In this document: piece by piece, positions 46,455 to 54,702 of the stretch
Layout of the letters: every line of letters starts with the position of its first letter
Numbering within the stretch: the stretch's first letter is position 1
Notes under the pieces: generated by a model
Seen by the model: only the letters and a program-made list of their open reading frames with translations
Databases searched by the model: none
Told to the model about the DNA's origin: nothing
Translations under genes and position numbers: made by a program
DNA from: Adhaeribacter aquaticus DSM 16391
GTDB taxonomy: Bacteria > Bacteroidota > Bacteroidia > Cytophagales > Hymenobacteraceae
Direction: 5' to 3'
DNA: 64,000 nucleotides
NCBI RefSeq assembly: GCF_000473365.1
Contig: NZ_AXBK01000003.1
Location: forward strand, 1-64,000

Positions 46455-46604
46455 TCAAGATATAGTAATTCCGGTTTCAAGAACAATTTTATTTAGTAAC
46501 AGTAGAAATTTATCAAAATCTTTCGGATAAGCATTTGAACCATAGGTATTAATCTTAAAATTTTTGGATTCAGCTTTCAGCTCCCATTGGGTACCGTCGT
46601 ACAT
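46455..46604 (-). pseudogene. C-terminal remnant of a small hypothetical gene
   Basis: The minus strand encodes MYDGTQWELKAESKNFKINT, then YGSNAYPKDFDKFLLLLNKI and a stop, with YIASRYYSNP in frame before it until a TAG. The phrase W-x-L...G-S-N-x-Y-P-x-x-F-D is familiar from small Bacteroidota orphan proteins, usually longer than this. It is probably the tail of a broken gene. The remaining gap to 46931 shows nothing else. Confidence 0.5.
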
Positions 46605-46931
46605 GGGGTTGCTATAGTATCTGGACGCAATGTATCGCTAAGGATATAAGAATATGATAATGAGCAATATTTAAAGCGTTAAAATATTATAAAAATTCAA
46701 TTAGCAAATACAAAAGTAGCCATTAAAGCTTACCAAGGCCCTTTCAAAGGCTTACCGATACAAAATGGCTGAATACTACAGGAACCCCATAAGCTCTTTT
46801 ATGTTAAACAGGATAGAACAATCGCTAAAATACCAAGTCAACTAGATAAATAATTAAATACAGTATATTAGCCAGCTGCTTAAGGGTATATGGTGGCAAA
46901 CCTAGATACAAAAACCGGTTTCTACCACTCC

Positions 46932-47023
46932 ACCCAAAGGCTCAATAACCGGAACGACACTCCGTTTAGCCGCCCATATTGGGTTGTAGACCGGAACTCG
47001 TTCCGTTTATCCATTAGTTGGGT
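46932..47023 (+). repeat. attC-like recombination site before the 171-aa gene
   Basis: The 92-bp element starts ACCCAAA (46932) and ends GTTGGGT (47017-47023), close to the complementary RYYYAAC/GTTRRRY cores of integron attC sites. ATAACCGGAACGA (46945-46957) pairs with TCGTTCCGTTTAT (46998-47010) at 12 of 13 positions, giving a long imperfect hairpin, as attC sites fold. The first 35 bp are nearly identical to the site at 51448. Confidence 0.6.
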
Positions 47024-47037
47024 GGTATAAAATAACT

Positions 47038-47553
47038 ATGAGAAAAATTATTCCATTACTTTTCTTATTTATTGTTAGTTGTACAAGTATTCAAATACCT
47101 GTGCAGGAAGAACAATCTTTAAAATTAATTTTTGAACCTGAATCTAATAAGACAACCCAATTCTATCCAGTAGAAGATGCCGGGGAATTTTTAGCTAGTA
47201 TTTTGAACCTGCGAAACATAGCTAAGGATAGTATTAAATATGCACAGCTTGAATTAAGGCAAATAGACAATAAGAACATTCAAATCAAAAGCATATTTAA
47301 AGAGGAAGTAAATATTGCGGTATTACGTGGAGAATTTAAAGAGAAGGTATTTAGAATAAGAACTAAACGCCAGACAACTGGTATACCGCCTTTAGCATGG
47401 GTATTAAAAAGCACTTCTAGCTCATTGATTAAAAATAGTGAGGGAGATTTAGTTTTTTACCAACATAATGGGGGAGTAATTTTTCTAACCCTTATGCCAA
47501 TTTTTGGGACTAGTAATGGTCAAAATAAGTATATTTTCCGATCAGTTAATTGA
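47038..47553 (+). CDS. Hypothetical lipoprotein, probable gene-cassette content
   Basis: The 171-aa product has a lipoprotein signal (IIPLLFLFIVSCTS) and a mixed body (LIFEPESNKTTQFYPVEDAGEFLASILNLRN...GEFKEKVFRIRTKRQTTGIPPLAW...GGVIFLTLMPIFG). No family recognised. Its start lies only 14 bp after one attC-like site, and another follows its stop by 15 bp. A single gene tightly bounded by such sites is the layout of an integron cassette. Confidence 0.65.
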   Translation: MRKIIPLLFLFIVSCTSIQIPVQEEQSLKLIFEPESNKTTQFYPVEDAGEFLASILNLRNIAKDSIKYAQLELRQIDNKNIQIKSIFKEEVNIAVLRGEFKEKVFRIRTKRQTTGIPPLAWVLKSTSSSLIKNSEGDLVFYQHNGGVIFLTLMPIFGTSNGQNKYIFRSVN

Positions 47554-47567
47554 AAAAAAATAACACC

Positions 47568-47620
47568 ACACAACCACACCTAAAAACCACCAGGGCGCTT
47601 TTTAGGACCATACGTTGGGC
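47568..47620 (+). repeat. attC-like site after the 171-aa gene
   Basis: From ACACAAC (47568) to GTTGGGC (47614-47620, a match to GTTRRRY). CCTAAAAA (47579-47586) pairs perfectly with TTTTTAGG (47599-47606) as the inner hairpin. The 5' core differs by one base from the RYYYAAC consensus. Confidence 0.5.
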
Positions 47621-48108
47621 TTAATTCTCCACATATTAACTATTAATTTCTGTAGCTAACGATAGCCTATTTCGAAGGGGATTCGTATTTTTCACTGATG
47701 CTCTATGTTAAGGCCGTATTTTAATTGATGCATTACAGCTCGCGCGTAATTCTGGCTAGGAATGCAATGCTTCCTTAGGAAGATATGATAATTTCAGTGG
47801 TGGCTCCCTGGAGACCCCGTTCAGGATACTTATAGAATTCTACAAGCATTCCCTTAGAGCAATTTTTTAGCTTATTTTAAAAACTGAAAAATCAGTTAAG
47901 GGCCTTTCTTTGCCTTTTCAGAGACCACATCATTGAATTTTCGCCGTTTTTCACTACTTTCAACAATAGCGTTAGTCAGGATATTAAATCTAATCTAACA
48001 TTTTGAATCATTTTTAAAATTTAAAAGAATAGTTTTTAAATTATTTTATAATCCCATGTAACTTTTAGGCAGGTTCAAGCCACTTACTATTATATCAATC
48101 TATGAGCC
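47621..48108. other. Intergenic region before an ECF sigma gene
   Basis: No gene supported. It must hold the promoter of the sigma factor gene near 48000-48090, in a strongly AT-rich stretch. No remnant gene was recognised. Confidence 0.35.
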
Positions 48109-48708
48109 ATGCCCGAACCCTCACCAGAAATTAATAAACAGGCCGTATTTTTACAGCTTTACCAGCCCGTTCATGATCGTTTTGAGCGCTACTGCCAAGC
48201 CCAGACCAGCAATAATGTTGATGCTAAGGATTTAGTGAGCGAAACGATACTAATTGCTTACGAAAAATTCGATAGCCTGCGAAATACCGATGCTTTTCTT
48301 TCCTTCTTATTCGGGGTGGCTTCTCGCCTGATTAAAAATAAATCAAAAAAAAATAAATTCTGGGGGATATTTAAAGAAAAGAAATCCGAAAGAATCAAAG
48401 ACCAAACCCTAAACGCTGAAGCTGCTACTGATATTAATATTCTCTATCAAGCTTTAAACCAACTACCCGAAAATCATAAAGAGGCAATAATTTTATTTGA
48501 AATTTCCGGCTTCTCCCTGAAGGAAATTCAAGGAATCCAGCAGATTAGTTTATCGTCTGTTAAATCCCGCTTGGTCAGAGGCCGCACTAAACTGGCTCAA
48601 ATCCTGAAAGACCACGAAACAGATATTTATAATTCCAAAATTCCTTTAAGAGGTATTTCCAACCAGCCTATGCCTTCCCAAAATCTACCACTTACAACAG
48701 TTTCCTAA
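48109..48708 (+). CDS. ECF-family RNA polymerase sigma factor
   Basis: The 199-aa protein has region 2 (FERYCQAQTSNNVDAKDLVSETILIAYEKFDSLRNTDAFLSFLFGVASRLI) and region 4 (LPENHKEAIILFEISGFSLKEIQGIQQISLSSVKSRLVRGRTKLAQIL). It is followed after 11 bp by a single-helix protein with a T9SS tail, likely its partner. A basic stretch between the two regions (KNKSKKNKFWGIFKEKK) is longer than usual. Target genes are unknown; the nearby beta-propeller gene is a candidate. Confidence 0.9.
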   Translation: MPEPSPEINKQAVFLQLYQPVHDRFERYCQAQTSNNVDAKDLVSETILIAYEKFDSLRNTDAFLSFLFGVASRLIKNKSKKNKFWGIFKEKKSERIKDQTLNAEAATDINILYQALNQLPENHKEAIILFEISGFSLKEIQGIQQISLSSVKSRLVRGRTKLAQILKDHETDIYNSKIPLRGISNQPMPSQNLPLTTVS

Positions 48709-48719
48709 AAAATAGAATT

Positions 48720-50141
48720 ATGAAAAACGACCAAAATTTGTTATCCCATTATTTCGAAACTGCTAAATCCCAACCATCAGTAATTTCTATTGATGAAATA
48801 AAAGAGCTGATACAAACCGTTGCCAGCCCAACTTCCAAGGTACACTCCTCTAAAGCATCTTTTTCTTCGATGCATAAATTATTCGTAATTGGGACCAGTG
48901 TTGCATCCCTGATGGTGGCTTCTTTTTGGTATGCCCTGGAGAATTTACCTGTCTCAAAAAACGAATCTAAGCTATCTAATATAAACCCCACGGAACAAAA
49001 TGAATCAGTACATACCAACCCTGGTGAAACTACTGGTTCAACTACTTCCACAATTGCACAAAGAGGGCAAGTAAAGAGTTCTTCTGAAGAAAATCCGGGA
49101 AGTTCTAATAGCTCTACTTTTATTCTTTCAAATGAGCAGGTAGCCAAAAATGATGCGGAAAGCCTATTAGATTCACCGGATAATGGTTCTAAACCATACT
49201 TAACGGTAGACCCTCAAACTTTAAATAAACTTGGGGCTGGTGTAGGAGCAGAAGGAGTGAAATTCCATTATTATATGGATGAAAGTGCCGGCAGTATTGC
49301 TAGTGTAACTGTTAAAGGAAATCGACATAACAGAGGGTCGTTTAAATATACTATTCAAGGTAGATTTAAATCCACAACTAAAAATGCAGCTGGTAGAGAT
49401 ACCACCTATTTTAGGGCTGAGGCTTTTCATAAGAAGTATTTATATTATTTAAAAATTGAAAACCTCTTAGCTAACAAAAGAATCCCAACGCCCATTTTCG
49501 CTTCAAATATACAGGGTACCTTTAAAACAGGTAAGTTCAGGAACTTCGAAAGGAAGTTTGATCATACTATTGATTTTTCCAAGCTTGTCCCCATTTTGGT
49601 AGAAACTAATAATGCCGATAAAGATGAAGCTTTACTTTGGTTTGAGCCTACCCCAGCGTTCTTAGAGGTATTGCCATCAAATCTTGCTAAAGAGTCATTA
49701 GCCATAATAAACAGGCGTACCCCAAAAGAAATTGAGATGTTAAAGTCTCATGAAAGAAGCATGAATAGAGAACAATATTACAGAGTTACAAAAGTACCTG
49801 GAATTAAAGAACTTAATAAACCTAATTCAAAAATTCTCAATGGGGAATCGCCTAAATCTGCATCCGCCTCTGATATTAAGCTGACCAATCTTATTGTTTA
49901 CCCTAATCCTACCAGCGAGTGGCTTAATTTAAAAGTTACCATGCAGGAAAAACAAATTGCCAAAATATATTTAACTAATTTAAACGGGCAATTAGTCAAA
50001 GTTTTGCAGTCGTCCGCTTTACTGTCTGCCGATGAAAATTTAATTTCTTTTAAGGTATCAGAATTGCCTTCTGGCATGTATGTTTTAATCCTTCAACTGG
50101 AAAAGGGCAAACCATTAACGAAACGAATTATCATAAAATAA
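48720..50141 (+). CDS. Single-helix protein with T9SS C-terminal sorting domain
   Basis: The 473-aa product has a cytoplasmic-type N-terminus (MKNDQNLLSHYFETAKSQPSVISIDEIKELI), one transmembrane helix (about 51-69; FVIGTSVASLMVASFWYAL), a Ser/Asn/Thr-rich linker, a folded domain (about 160-330) and a clear type IX secretion C-terminal domain (LIVYPNPTSEWLNLKV...GQLVKVLQ...LPSGMYVLILQLEKGKPLTKRIIIK). The start resembles anti-sigma proteins paired with ECF factors, which are held in the inner membrane, yet the tail directs export to the surface. How both are used is unclear. Position supports anti-sigma function. Confidence 0.75.
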   Translation: MKNDQNLLSHYFETAKSQPSVISIDEIKELIQTVASPTSKVHSSKASFSSMHKLFVIGTSVASLMVASFWYALENLPVSKNESKLSNINPTEQNESVHTNPGETTGSTTSTIAQRGQVKSSSEENPGSSNSSTFILSNEQVAKNDAESLLDSPDNGSKPYLTVDPQTLNKLGAGVGAEGVKFHYYMDESAGSIASVTVKGNRHNRGSFKYTIQGRFKSTTKNAAGRDTTYFRAEAFHKKYLYYLKIENLLANKRIPTPIFASNIQGTFKTGKFRNFERKFDHTIDFSKLVPILVETNNADKDEALLWFEPTPAFLEVLPSNLAKESLAIINRRTPKEIEMLKSHERSMNREQYYRVTKVPGIKELNKPNSKILNGESPKSASASDIKLTNLIVYPNPTSEWLNLKVTMQEKQIAKIYLTNLNGQLVKVLQSSALLSADENLISFKVSELPSGMYVLILQLEKGKPLTKRIIIK

Positions 50142-50228
50142 ATACTGCCTTATTACTGGCCCAACAAAGGCTAGTAATTAGGTTATGTTTAAATCATAAA
50201 AAGGCCAATATTATCTAATACATTTTGC

Positions 50229-51371
50229 ATGAGAAAAACTGGGTTATACCTATTTCTTATTTGCTCATTTTTTTCTTGTGATAATATTGCAAGCCAAAAT
50301 GATACAATCTTTTTAAAAAAGATTGAAATTAATCCCCAGGAAGCAACGCCTAAATTTCTGGAAGACCTGGCGGAGGAGACGGTTTTTACCCCACTAACTC
50401 CTCCGTTTGGGTTAAAAATCAAAAAAATTGACCGTGTATTCTTTGCAGACAGTCTTATTTTTATTTTAGATAAAAGTCTTGATGCCGTCCTCATTTTTGG
50501 AAAGGATGGTAAAATGCTTAATAAAATTCCCGCTAAAGGCAAAGGTCAGGGTAAATTCACCCAAATAACAGATGTGTTTTTTGATAAGATTGAAAAGAAG
50601 GTTGAGGTATATGACGGTGCAATAAGTAAAATTGTTATTTATGATTTCCAAGGCAAATTTATAGAAGAAAAAAATATAAATTCTCCGGAGAAGTCTGGGG
50701 CTATGTTTTATAAATTTAACAACAATTACTTTTTTGAACGAATCACAGTAATTAAAGCAGATAAAGGGAGGTTATCTGTATTTTCAAATAATAACCCTTC
50801 TTATAAAAAAAGCTTTTTAGAAATACCAAATTCAATATCTAATGTTGCTTATGGAGTTAATTTTAATGCGGCCATATTTAGGGATTCTCTTTTTTATATT
50901 CCCTTATTGGATAATAAAATATATTCTGTTTCTGCAAATGACGCTAAACCAGTATATGAATTAATTCTGCCGGAAAAATACTTGGTTCCAGAAAAACTGG
51001 TAAACGGTCCAGCAATGGAAGACTATAATGAGTTTTTAGGAATTATGTCTAACCAGGGTGCCGTATATGGCTTTTCTCATCTGTTTATGAATGAGAATTA
51101 TATTGCCGGCTCCTATAAAGAAGGATATCAACCATGGTCTCTTAAATTCATTTATTCAAAGCGCACTGGCAAGACTTTAAATTATACAAAATTGAAAAGT
51201 CACGTTGTACCTTCTTTGAATGTTTCAGGAAGTGTGATAGGAAATAATGGTGACTACTTTATTATAAATATTCATCATTTGCAATATGAAAATCTACCTG
51301 TAAACACAAGTAAATTTAAATTAAAAGGAAATTCCATTATTTTAATGCAAATTAAATTTAAAGAATTTTAA
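50229..51371 (+). CDS. 6-bladed beta-propeller lipoprotein
   Basis: The 380-aa product has a lipoprotein signal (YLFLICSFFSC) and then repeats of the 6-bladed propeller kind: DSLIFILDKSLDAVLIFGKDGKMLNKIPAKGKGQGKFTQITDVFFDKIEKKVEVYD and so on. Such proteins in Bacteroidota often occur near sigma/anti-sigma or TonB genes and bind unknown surface ligands. It follows the T9SS protein by 87 bp on the same strand. Confidence 0.8.
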   Translation: MRKTGLYLFLICSFFSCDNIASQNDTIFLKKIEINPQEATPKFLEDLAEETVFTPLTPPFGLKIKKIDRVFFADSLIFILDKSLDAVLIFGKDGKMLNKIPAKGKGQGKFTQITDVFFDKIEKKVEVYDGAISKIVIYDFQGKFIEEKNINSPEKSGAMFYKFNNNYFFERITVIKADKGRLSVFSNNNPSYKKSFLEIPNSISNVAYGVNFNAAIFRDSLFYIPLLDNKIYSVSANDAKPVYELILPEKYLVPEKLVNGPAMEDYNEFLGIMSNQGAVYGFSHLFMNENYIAGSYKEGYQPWSLKFIYSKRTGKTLNYTKLKSHVVPSLNVSGSVIGNNGDYFIINIHHLQYENLPVNTSKFKLKGNSIILMQIKFKEF

Positions 51372-51447
51372 ATCAGATGGCTAATAGATGAAGGGGATTA
51401 AAGGTGGTAAAGCTAATTTTAAATTTAAAACAAGACAAAGCTGTTAC

Positions 51448-51498
51448 ACCCAAAGACTCAATAACCGGAACGGCACTCCGTTTATCTGCTAGTTATGC
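51448..51498 (+). repeat. attC-like site before the DUF4279-like gene
   Basis: ACCCAAAG at 51448 is followed by CTCAATAACCGGAACG (one base different after ACCCAAAG from the site at 46932) and CACTCCGTTTAT, then GTTATGC at 51492-51498. ATAACCGGA pairs with TCCGTTTAT at 8 of 9 positions. Compared with 46932 it lacks the inner 40 bp. Confidence 0.6.
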
Positions 51499-51518
51499 TT
51501 CATGTTAAATAAGAAAGA

Positions 51519-51896
51519 ATGGTATATAACAGAATTTGTATTTCCACGGACGACACCTTAAATACTTATAATACTATAACACAGATATTAGGAATTGCAC
51601 CTACGGAGTTTAAAAGCAATAATAAATTCGATAATAGCTATGGCGTATGGACTTATTCAGTAGATATTAATGACGAAGAACCATATTTTGATTTTATAAA
51701 TAATTTCCTCGATATCCTTGAGCCTAAATTTGACAGCTTAGAAAAGATTGGTATCCAAAAAGATGACATTTCTTTTTGGCACCTTTATGAATACGACCAA
51801 CAATGTTCGATGGAATTTCAACCTCTGGAAATGAAGCGACTTGGTGAAAGTGGAATAACCTTATGTATTGACTGTTGGGAAAAAGCCAGTGAATAA
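51519..51896 (+). CDS. DUF4279-like protein, gene-cassette content
   Basis: The 125-aa product fits DUF4279 proteins: a start of alternating strand pattern (MVYNRICISTDDTLNTYNTITQILGIAPTEF), then W-T-Y-S-V and FINNFLDILEPKFDSLEKIGIQKDD and a terminal ISFWHLYEYDQ...GITLCIDCW. These small soluble proteins often appear in mobile or immunity contexts, with unknown function. The gene starts 20 bp after GTTATGC and is followed after 12 bp by GCATAAC, its exact complement, as in an integron cassette. Confidence 0.7.
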   Translation: MVYNRICISTDDTLNTYNTITQILGIAPTEFKSNNKFDNSYGVWTYSVDINDEEPYFDFINNFLDILEPKFDSLEKIGIQKDDISFWHLYEYDQQCSMEFQPLEMKRLGESGITLCIDCWEKASE

Positions 51897-51908
51897 AAAA
51901 CCACGAAA

Positions 51909-51972
51909 GCATAACACAATATAAACCAAACCCTGCTTCGCTACGGGCTTGGCATATACCCGTCCGTTATCT
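51909..51972 (+). repeat. attC-like site after the DUF4279-like gene
   Basis: The site runs from GCATAAC (51909-51915) to GTTATCT (51966-51972). Inner arms CCAAACCC and GGGCTTGG pair at 7 of 8 positions around TGCTTCGCTAC. The 5' core GCATAAC is the exact reverse complement of GTTATGC at the other end of the cassette (51492-51498). Confidence 0.65.
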
Positions 51973-51992
51973 GAAGATGCTTATTTAAAAAT

Positions 51993-52076
51993 CTGTCTGA
52001 AATGTCTTTCAGGCGCTGTCTGATACAATTTCGGACAGTTTTCGAAGCTGTCCGGGCAGTGTCTGATGGCTGTCCG
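51993..52076. repeat. Cluster of CTGTC/GACAG repeats with an inverted pair
   Basis: Seven short TGTC-type units fall within 84 bp, mostly as CTGTCTGA or CTGTCCG. CGGACAG (52032-52038) and CTGTCCG (52048-52054) form a perfect inverted repeat, and CTGTCCG recurs at 52070-52076. This may be a regulator site group or a decayed repeat element. Nothing in the adjoining genes identifies the binding protein. Confidence 0.55.
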
Positions 52077-52216
52077 AGCTTCTATCAGCCAATGGCTGGA
52101 AGCTGGTCGAAAAGAGAAAAGCTCCCATTCATAACATGTTTTATGTTAAATAGAGATTTACCTCACTTCCTTTTACGATAATTTAGATTATTAGAAGATC
52201 GAATTTTTTGCTAGCC

Positions 52217-52366
52217 ATGAGCATATTTAAGGGAATCGTAGAATACGAAAATCGAAGGGAAGATCAACCAGCCAAACCAATCAATACAACTTTAACTAGT
52301 GTTGAAATCGCCCGTGATTTAGTAGGCAAGTACAACACTTTAGTCGCGTGGTCTAGCATGCCCTAG
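52217..52366 (+). CDS. Small hypothetical protein, 49 aa (possibly truncated)
   Basis: An ATG-started frame reads MSIFKGIVEYENRREDQPAK, then LTSVEIARDLVGKYNTLVAW and a TAG soon after. The sequence looks coding up to its abrupt stop, so it may be the beginning of a longer lost gene. It lies between the attC-like region and the defence-like island. Confidence 0.4.
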   Translation: MSIFKGIVEYENRREDQPAKPINTTLTSVEIARDLVGKYNTLVAWSSMP

Positions 52367-52476
52367 ATACCTAAAAATTTTACGAAATAATTATTGGTTA
52401 TGAAAGGCAATGTAGAAAATGCATAAAAAACATTAAATTACAGTGTATCCGATAATCCTGATTTTTCTGAAAGAAA

Positions 52477-54309
52477 ATGCAAACTATTAAGAAACTTACA
52501 ATTGAGGATGTTCTAAATTTAGAGACTGGAGAACAAATTAATTCATATAAGTTTTTTCAAAAGCCGCTAGATGAATTGGTTGAGGTTCGGTCAGAACTTC
52601 AAAAAGCTATAAATAGGTATAGGGAGCCCTTATTTGTTTGCAATTTCTGTAAACAAAAAATTAGAATCAGAGGAGGGGTTGCAAGTGATGGAAGGAAAAA
52701 GAAAGGTTGTTTTCATTTTGCACATTTGAAAGACAGTGAGGAGTGCTCTATAAAAACAAATAATACCTTGACTCAAGAAGAGGTAAATAGGATTAAATAT
52801 AATGGAGCGAAAGAAAGCGCTTTACATATTCAATTAAAAGAGCAGATTGCTGCACAATTATATAAAAACGAGAAATTTAAGAAAGAAATTTCCTTAATAG
52901 AGATAGAAAAAGTTCTTAAAAGTAAAGCAATTGATAAAGAATGGCGAAAACCTGATATAAACGCTTATTTTAAAGATAAACGTATCGCTTTTGAATTACA
53001 GCTTTCAACGACCTGGCTTAGTGTTATTACTGAACGTCAACACTTCTATAAGGAGCAGCAAATTTTCATTTTATGGGTCTTTTATAAATTTAATATTAAT
53101 GATGTAACTAGAAGGTTAACAGATAATGATGTAATCTTTACAAATCATCATAACGCTTTTATATTCGATGAAGATTGTCTTTGGCAGTCAGAACTAGAAA
53201 ATGATCTTGTATTAAAGTGCTTTTATAAAAGATATTATATTGATCAACTTGTGCTTAAGGATACGTGGGAAATGGTTTATGTTACCCTATCTCTGTTAAC
53301 TTTTGACACTAATAATTTTAAAGTTTATTACCATGATGGAAAAAAGCAAAAAAAGGAGCTAGAGCAAAAGATTGATGAGGAGTTAAATAAAAGAGCAATA
53401 GAATTAAAGATAGAGCAAGAGGCTAAAGAAAAGGAAACAGCCGAACGTTTAAGAATAGAAGCTCAGAAAAAAGCAGAAAAAGAAAAAAAACTAGCAGAAC
53501 AAAGAAAGTTACAAGACCAAATCAGAAGAATATCGATTGATATAGAAAATTATAAAAGTGAAAAACTAGAATTACAACAAAATATTAAAGGCTTTGAATC
53601 CAAAATTAAAATTAGAGAAGATATAGTTACTCAGTTACAAAAGTTTACAGATCACACTTATGATTTCATTGCTGGTGATAATTATAATAATCCCTTTTAT
53701 GATCTCAATGAGATGGTAAAAAGCCTACAATTTCGGTACAGCGATCAGATAAAACAAATTAAGATACTCAAAAACAACTTAAATCATGAAGGGCAACAGT
53801 TGAGAATTAAGCAAGCAGGAATTCCTAGATTAGAGGCGATTTCTATAGGAGGTAAAACATATAAAATCATACCTAAGGAAGAGACTTTATTTAATCAGTT
53901 ACGATCCAATTGCCTGTTTCTTTATTATATTCCAAAATCCGAAGTAGATACTTTATTTGCTACCTCATCAATTAAACCAATAAAATCAGAAAACCATTTT
54001 GTAGAGCTTTTTACTAAAAATAATATTCATTTAATGGCAGATTATGAGCTGGAGGTAATTGGCTATAAAAGCCAAATGCAAGAAAATGGTGAAGGCTTGG
54101 CTAAAATAGCTCAGGATATACTAGATATAAAACTACAAATAAAGAACCAGATTGGAGAAACGATAAAGGAAGATATAAAATCTTTAACAGATAAGAAGCA
54201 GCAGGAGGAATTAAGTTACAATAGACTCGATAATGATATGGAAGTTTTAAAAGATTTAAAAGATCAATTTACTATAGACTTAAATATTTTGTTAGATAAT
54301 TACAAATAA
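52477..54309 (+). CDS. CoiA-like PD-(D/E)XK nuclease with zinc-binding motif and coiled coil
   Basis: The 610-aa product starts with a small zinc-finger-like module: CNFC (55-58), then CFHFAHLKDSEEC (78-90). The nuclease core of the CoiA/DUF6035 kind follows: ES-x2-LH-x3-K near 113-121, RKPDINAYF with Asp160, and IAFELQLS with Glu173 and Gln175, the family's usual ExQ. After residue 300 comes a long charged coiled coil (KKELEQKIDEELNKRAIELKIEQEAKEKETAERLRIEA...) of about 90 residues, then a helical C-terminal domain. CoiA-type proteins act on DNA in competence, or as defence nucleases when outside it. It leads the island and has its own promoter region. Confidence 0.75.
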   Translation: MQTIKKLTIEDVLNLETGEQINSYKFFQKPLDELVEVRSELQKAINRYREPLFVCNFCKQKIRIRGGVASDGRKKKGCFHFAHLKDSEECSIKTNNTLTQEEVNRIKYNGAKESALHIQLKEQIAAQLYKNEKFKKEISLIEIEKVLKSKAIDKEWRKPDINAYFKDKRIAFELQLSTTWLSVITERQHFYKEQQIFILWVFYKFNINDVTRRLTDNDVIFTNHHNAFIFDEDCLWQSELENDLVLKCFYKRYYIDQLVLKDTWEMVYVTLSLLTFDTNNFKVYYHDGKKQKKELEQKIDEELNKRAIELKIEQEAKEKETAERLRIEAQKKAEKEKKLAEQRKLQDQIRRISIDIENYKSEKLELQQNIKGFESKIKIREDIVTQLQKFTDHTYDFIAGDNYNNPFYDLNEMVKSLQFRYSDQIKQIKILKNNLNHEGQQLRIKQAGIPRLEAISIGGKTYKIIPKEETLFNQLRSNCLFLYYIPKSEVDTLFATSSIKPIKSENHFVELFTKNNIHLMADYELEVIGYKSQMQENGEGLAKIAQDILDIKLQIKNQIGETIKEDIKSLTDKKQQEELSYNRLDNDMEVLKDLKDQFTIDLNILLDNYK

Positions 54310-54702
54310 ACTAAATTCTCTGATTTAAGCTCTTTCTCATTACTATTGCTATAAGTACTCCTATAATCCTCATTCTTTGTAATGCTGTAGCTCATGCCTA
54401 TGAAAAAGCAGCAATTTCCTTAGGCCAATAATGCCCAAAAACATTGGTTTATCTAATGAAAGTTATAGCATATATGCACCTGTTTTCTTAAGACTAAAGA
54501 CTTTATGTTTTTAGTTTCGATGATATTATAACCAGAATTTATTTCTATTTTACAAAATATATATCATCATATTCCCATATGATTTATGGCTTCCTGTCAT
54601 TTTAAATATTGTAATTAACTCTAAAATAATTTGGTATAATTTTGTTCCAGCACATGTATATAATCTTAATTATTAGTATATTTGTGGCATAAAATTATAC
54701 CA
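54310..54702. promoter_or_regulatory. Intergenic region with a -7 box before the XRE-ImmA gene
   Basis: TATATTTG at 54677-54684 is a perfect TAnnTTTG -7 box placed 18 bp before the ATG at 54703, which supports that start over the TTG at 54682. No -33 element at the expected spacing was seen. The remaining sequence is AT-rich with nothing else recognised. Confidence 0.5.
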
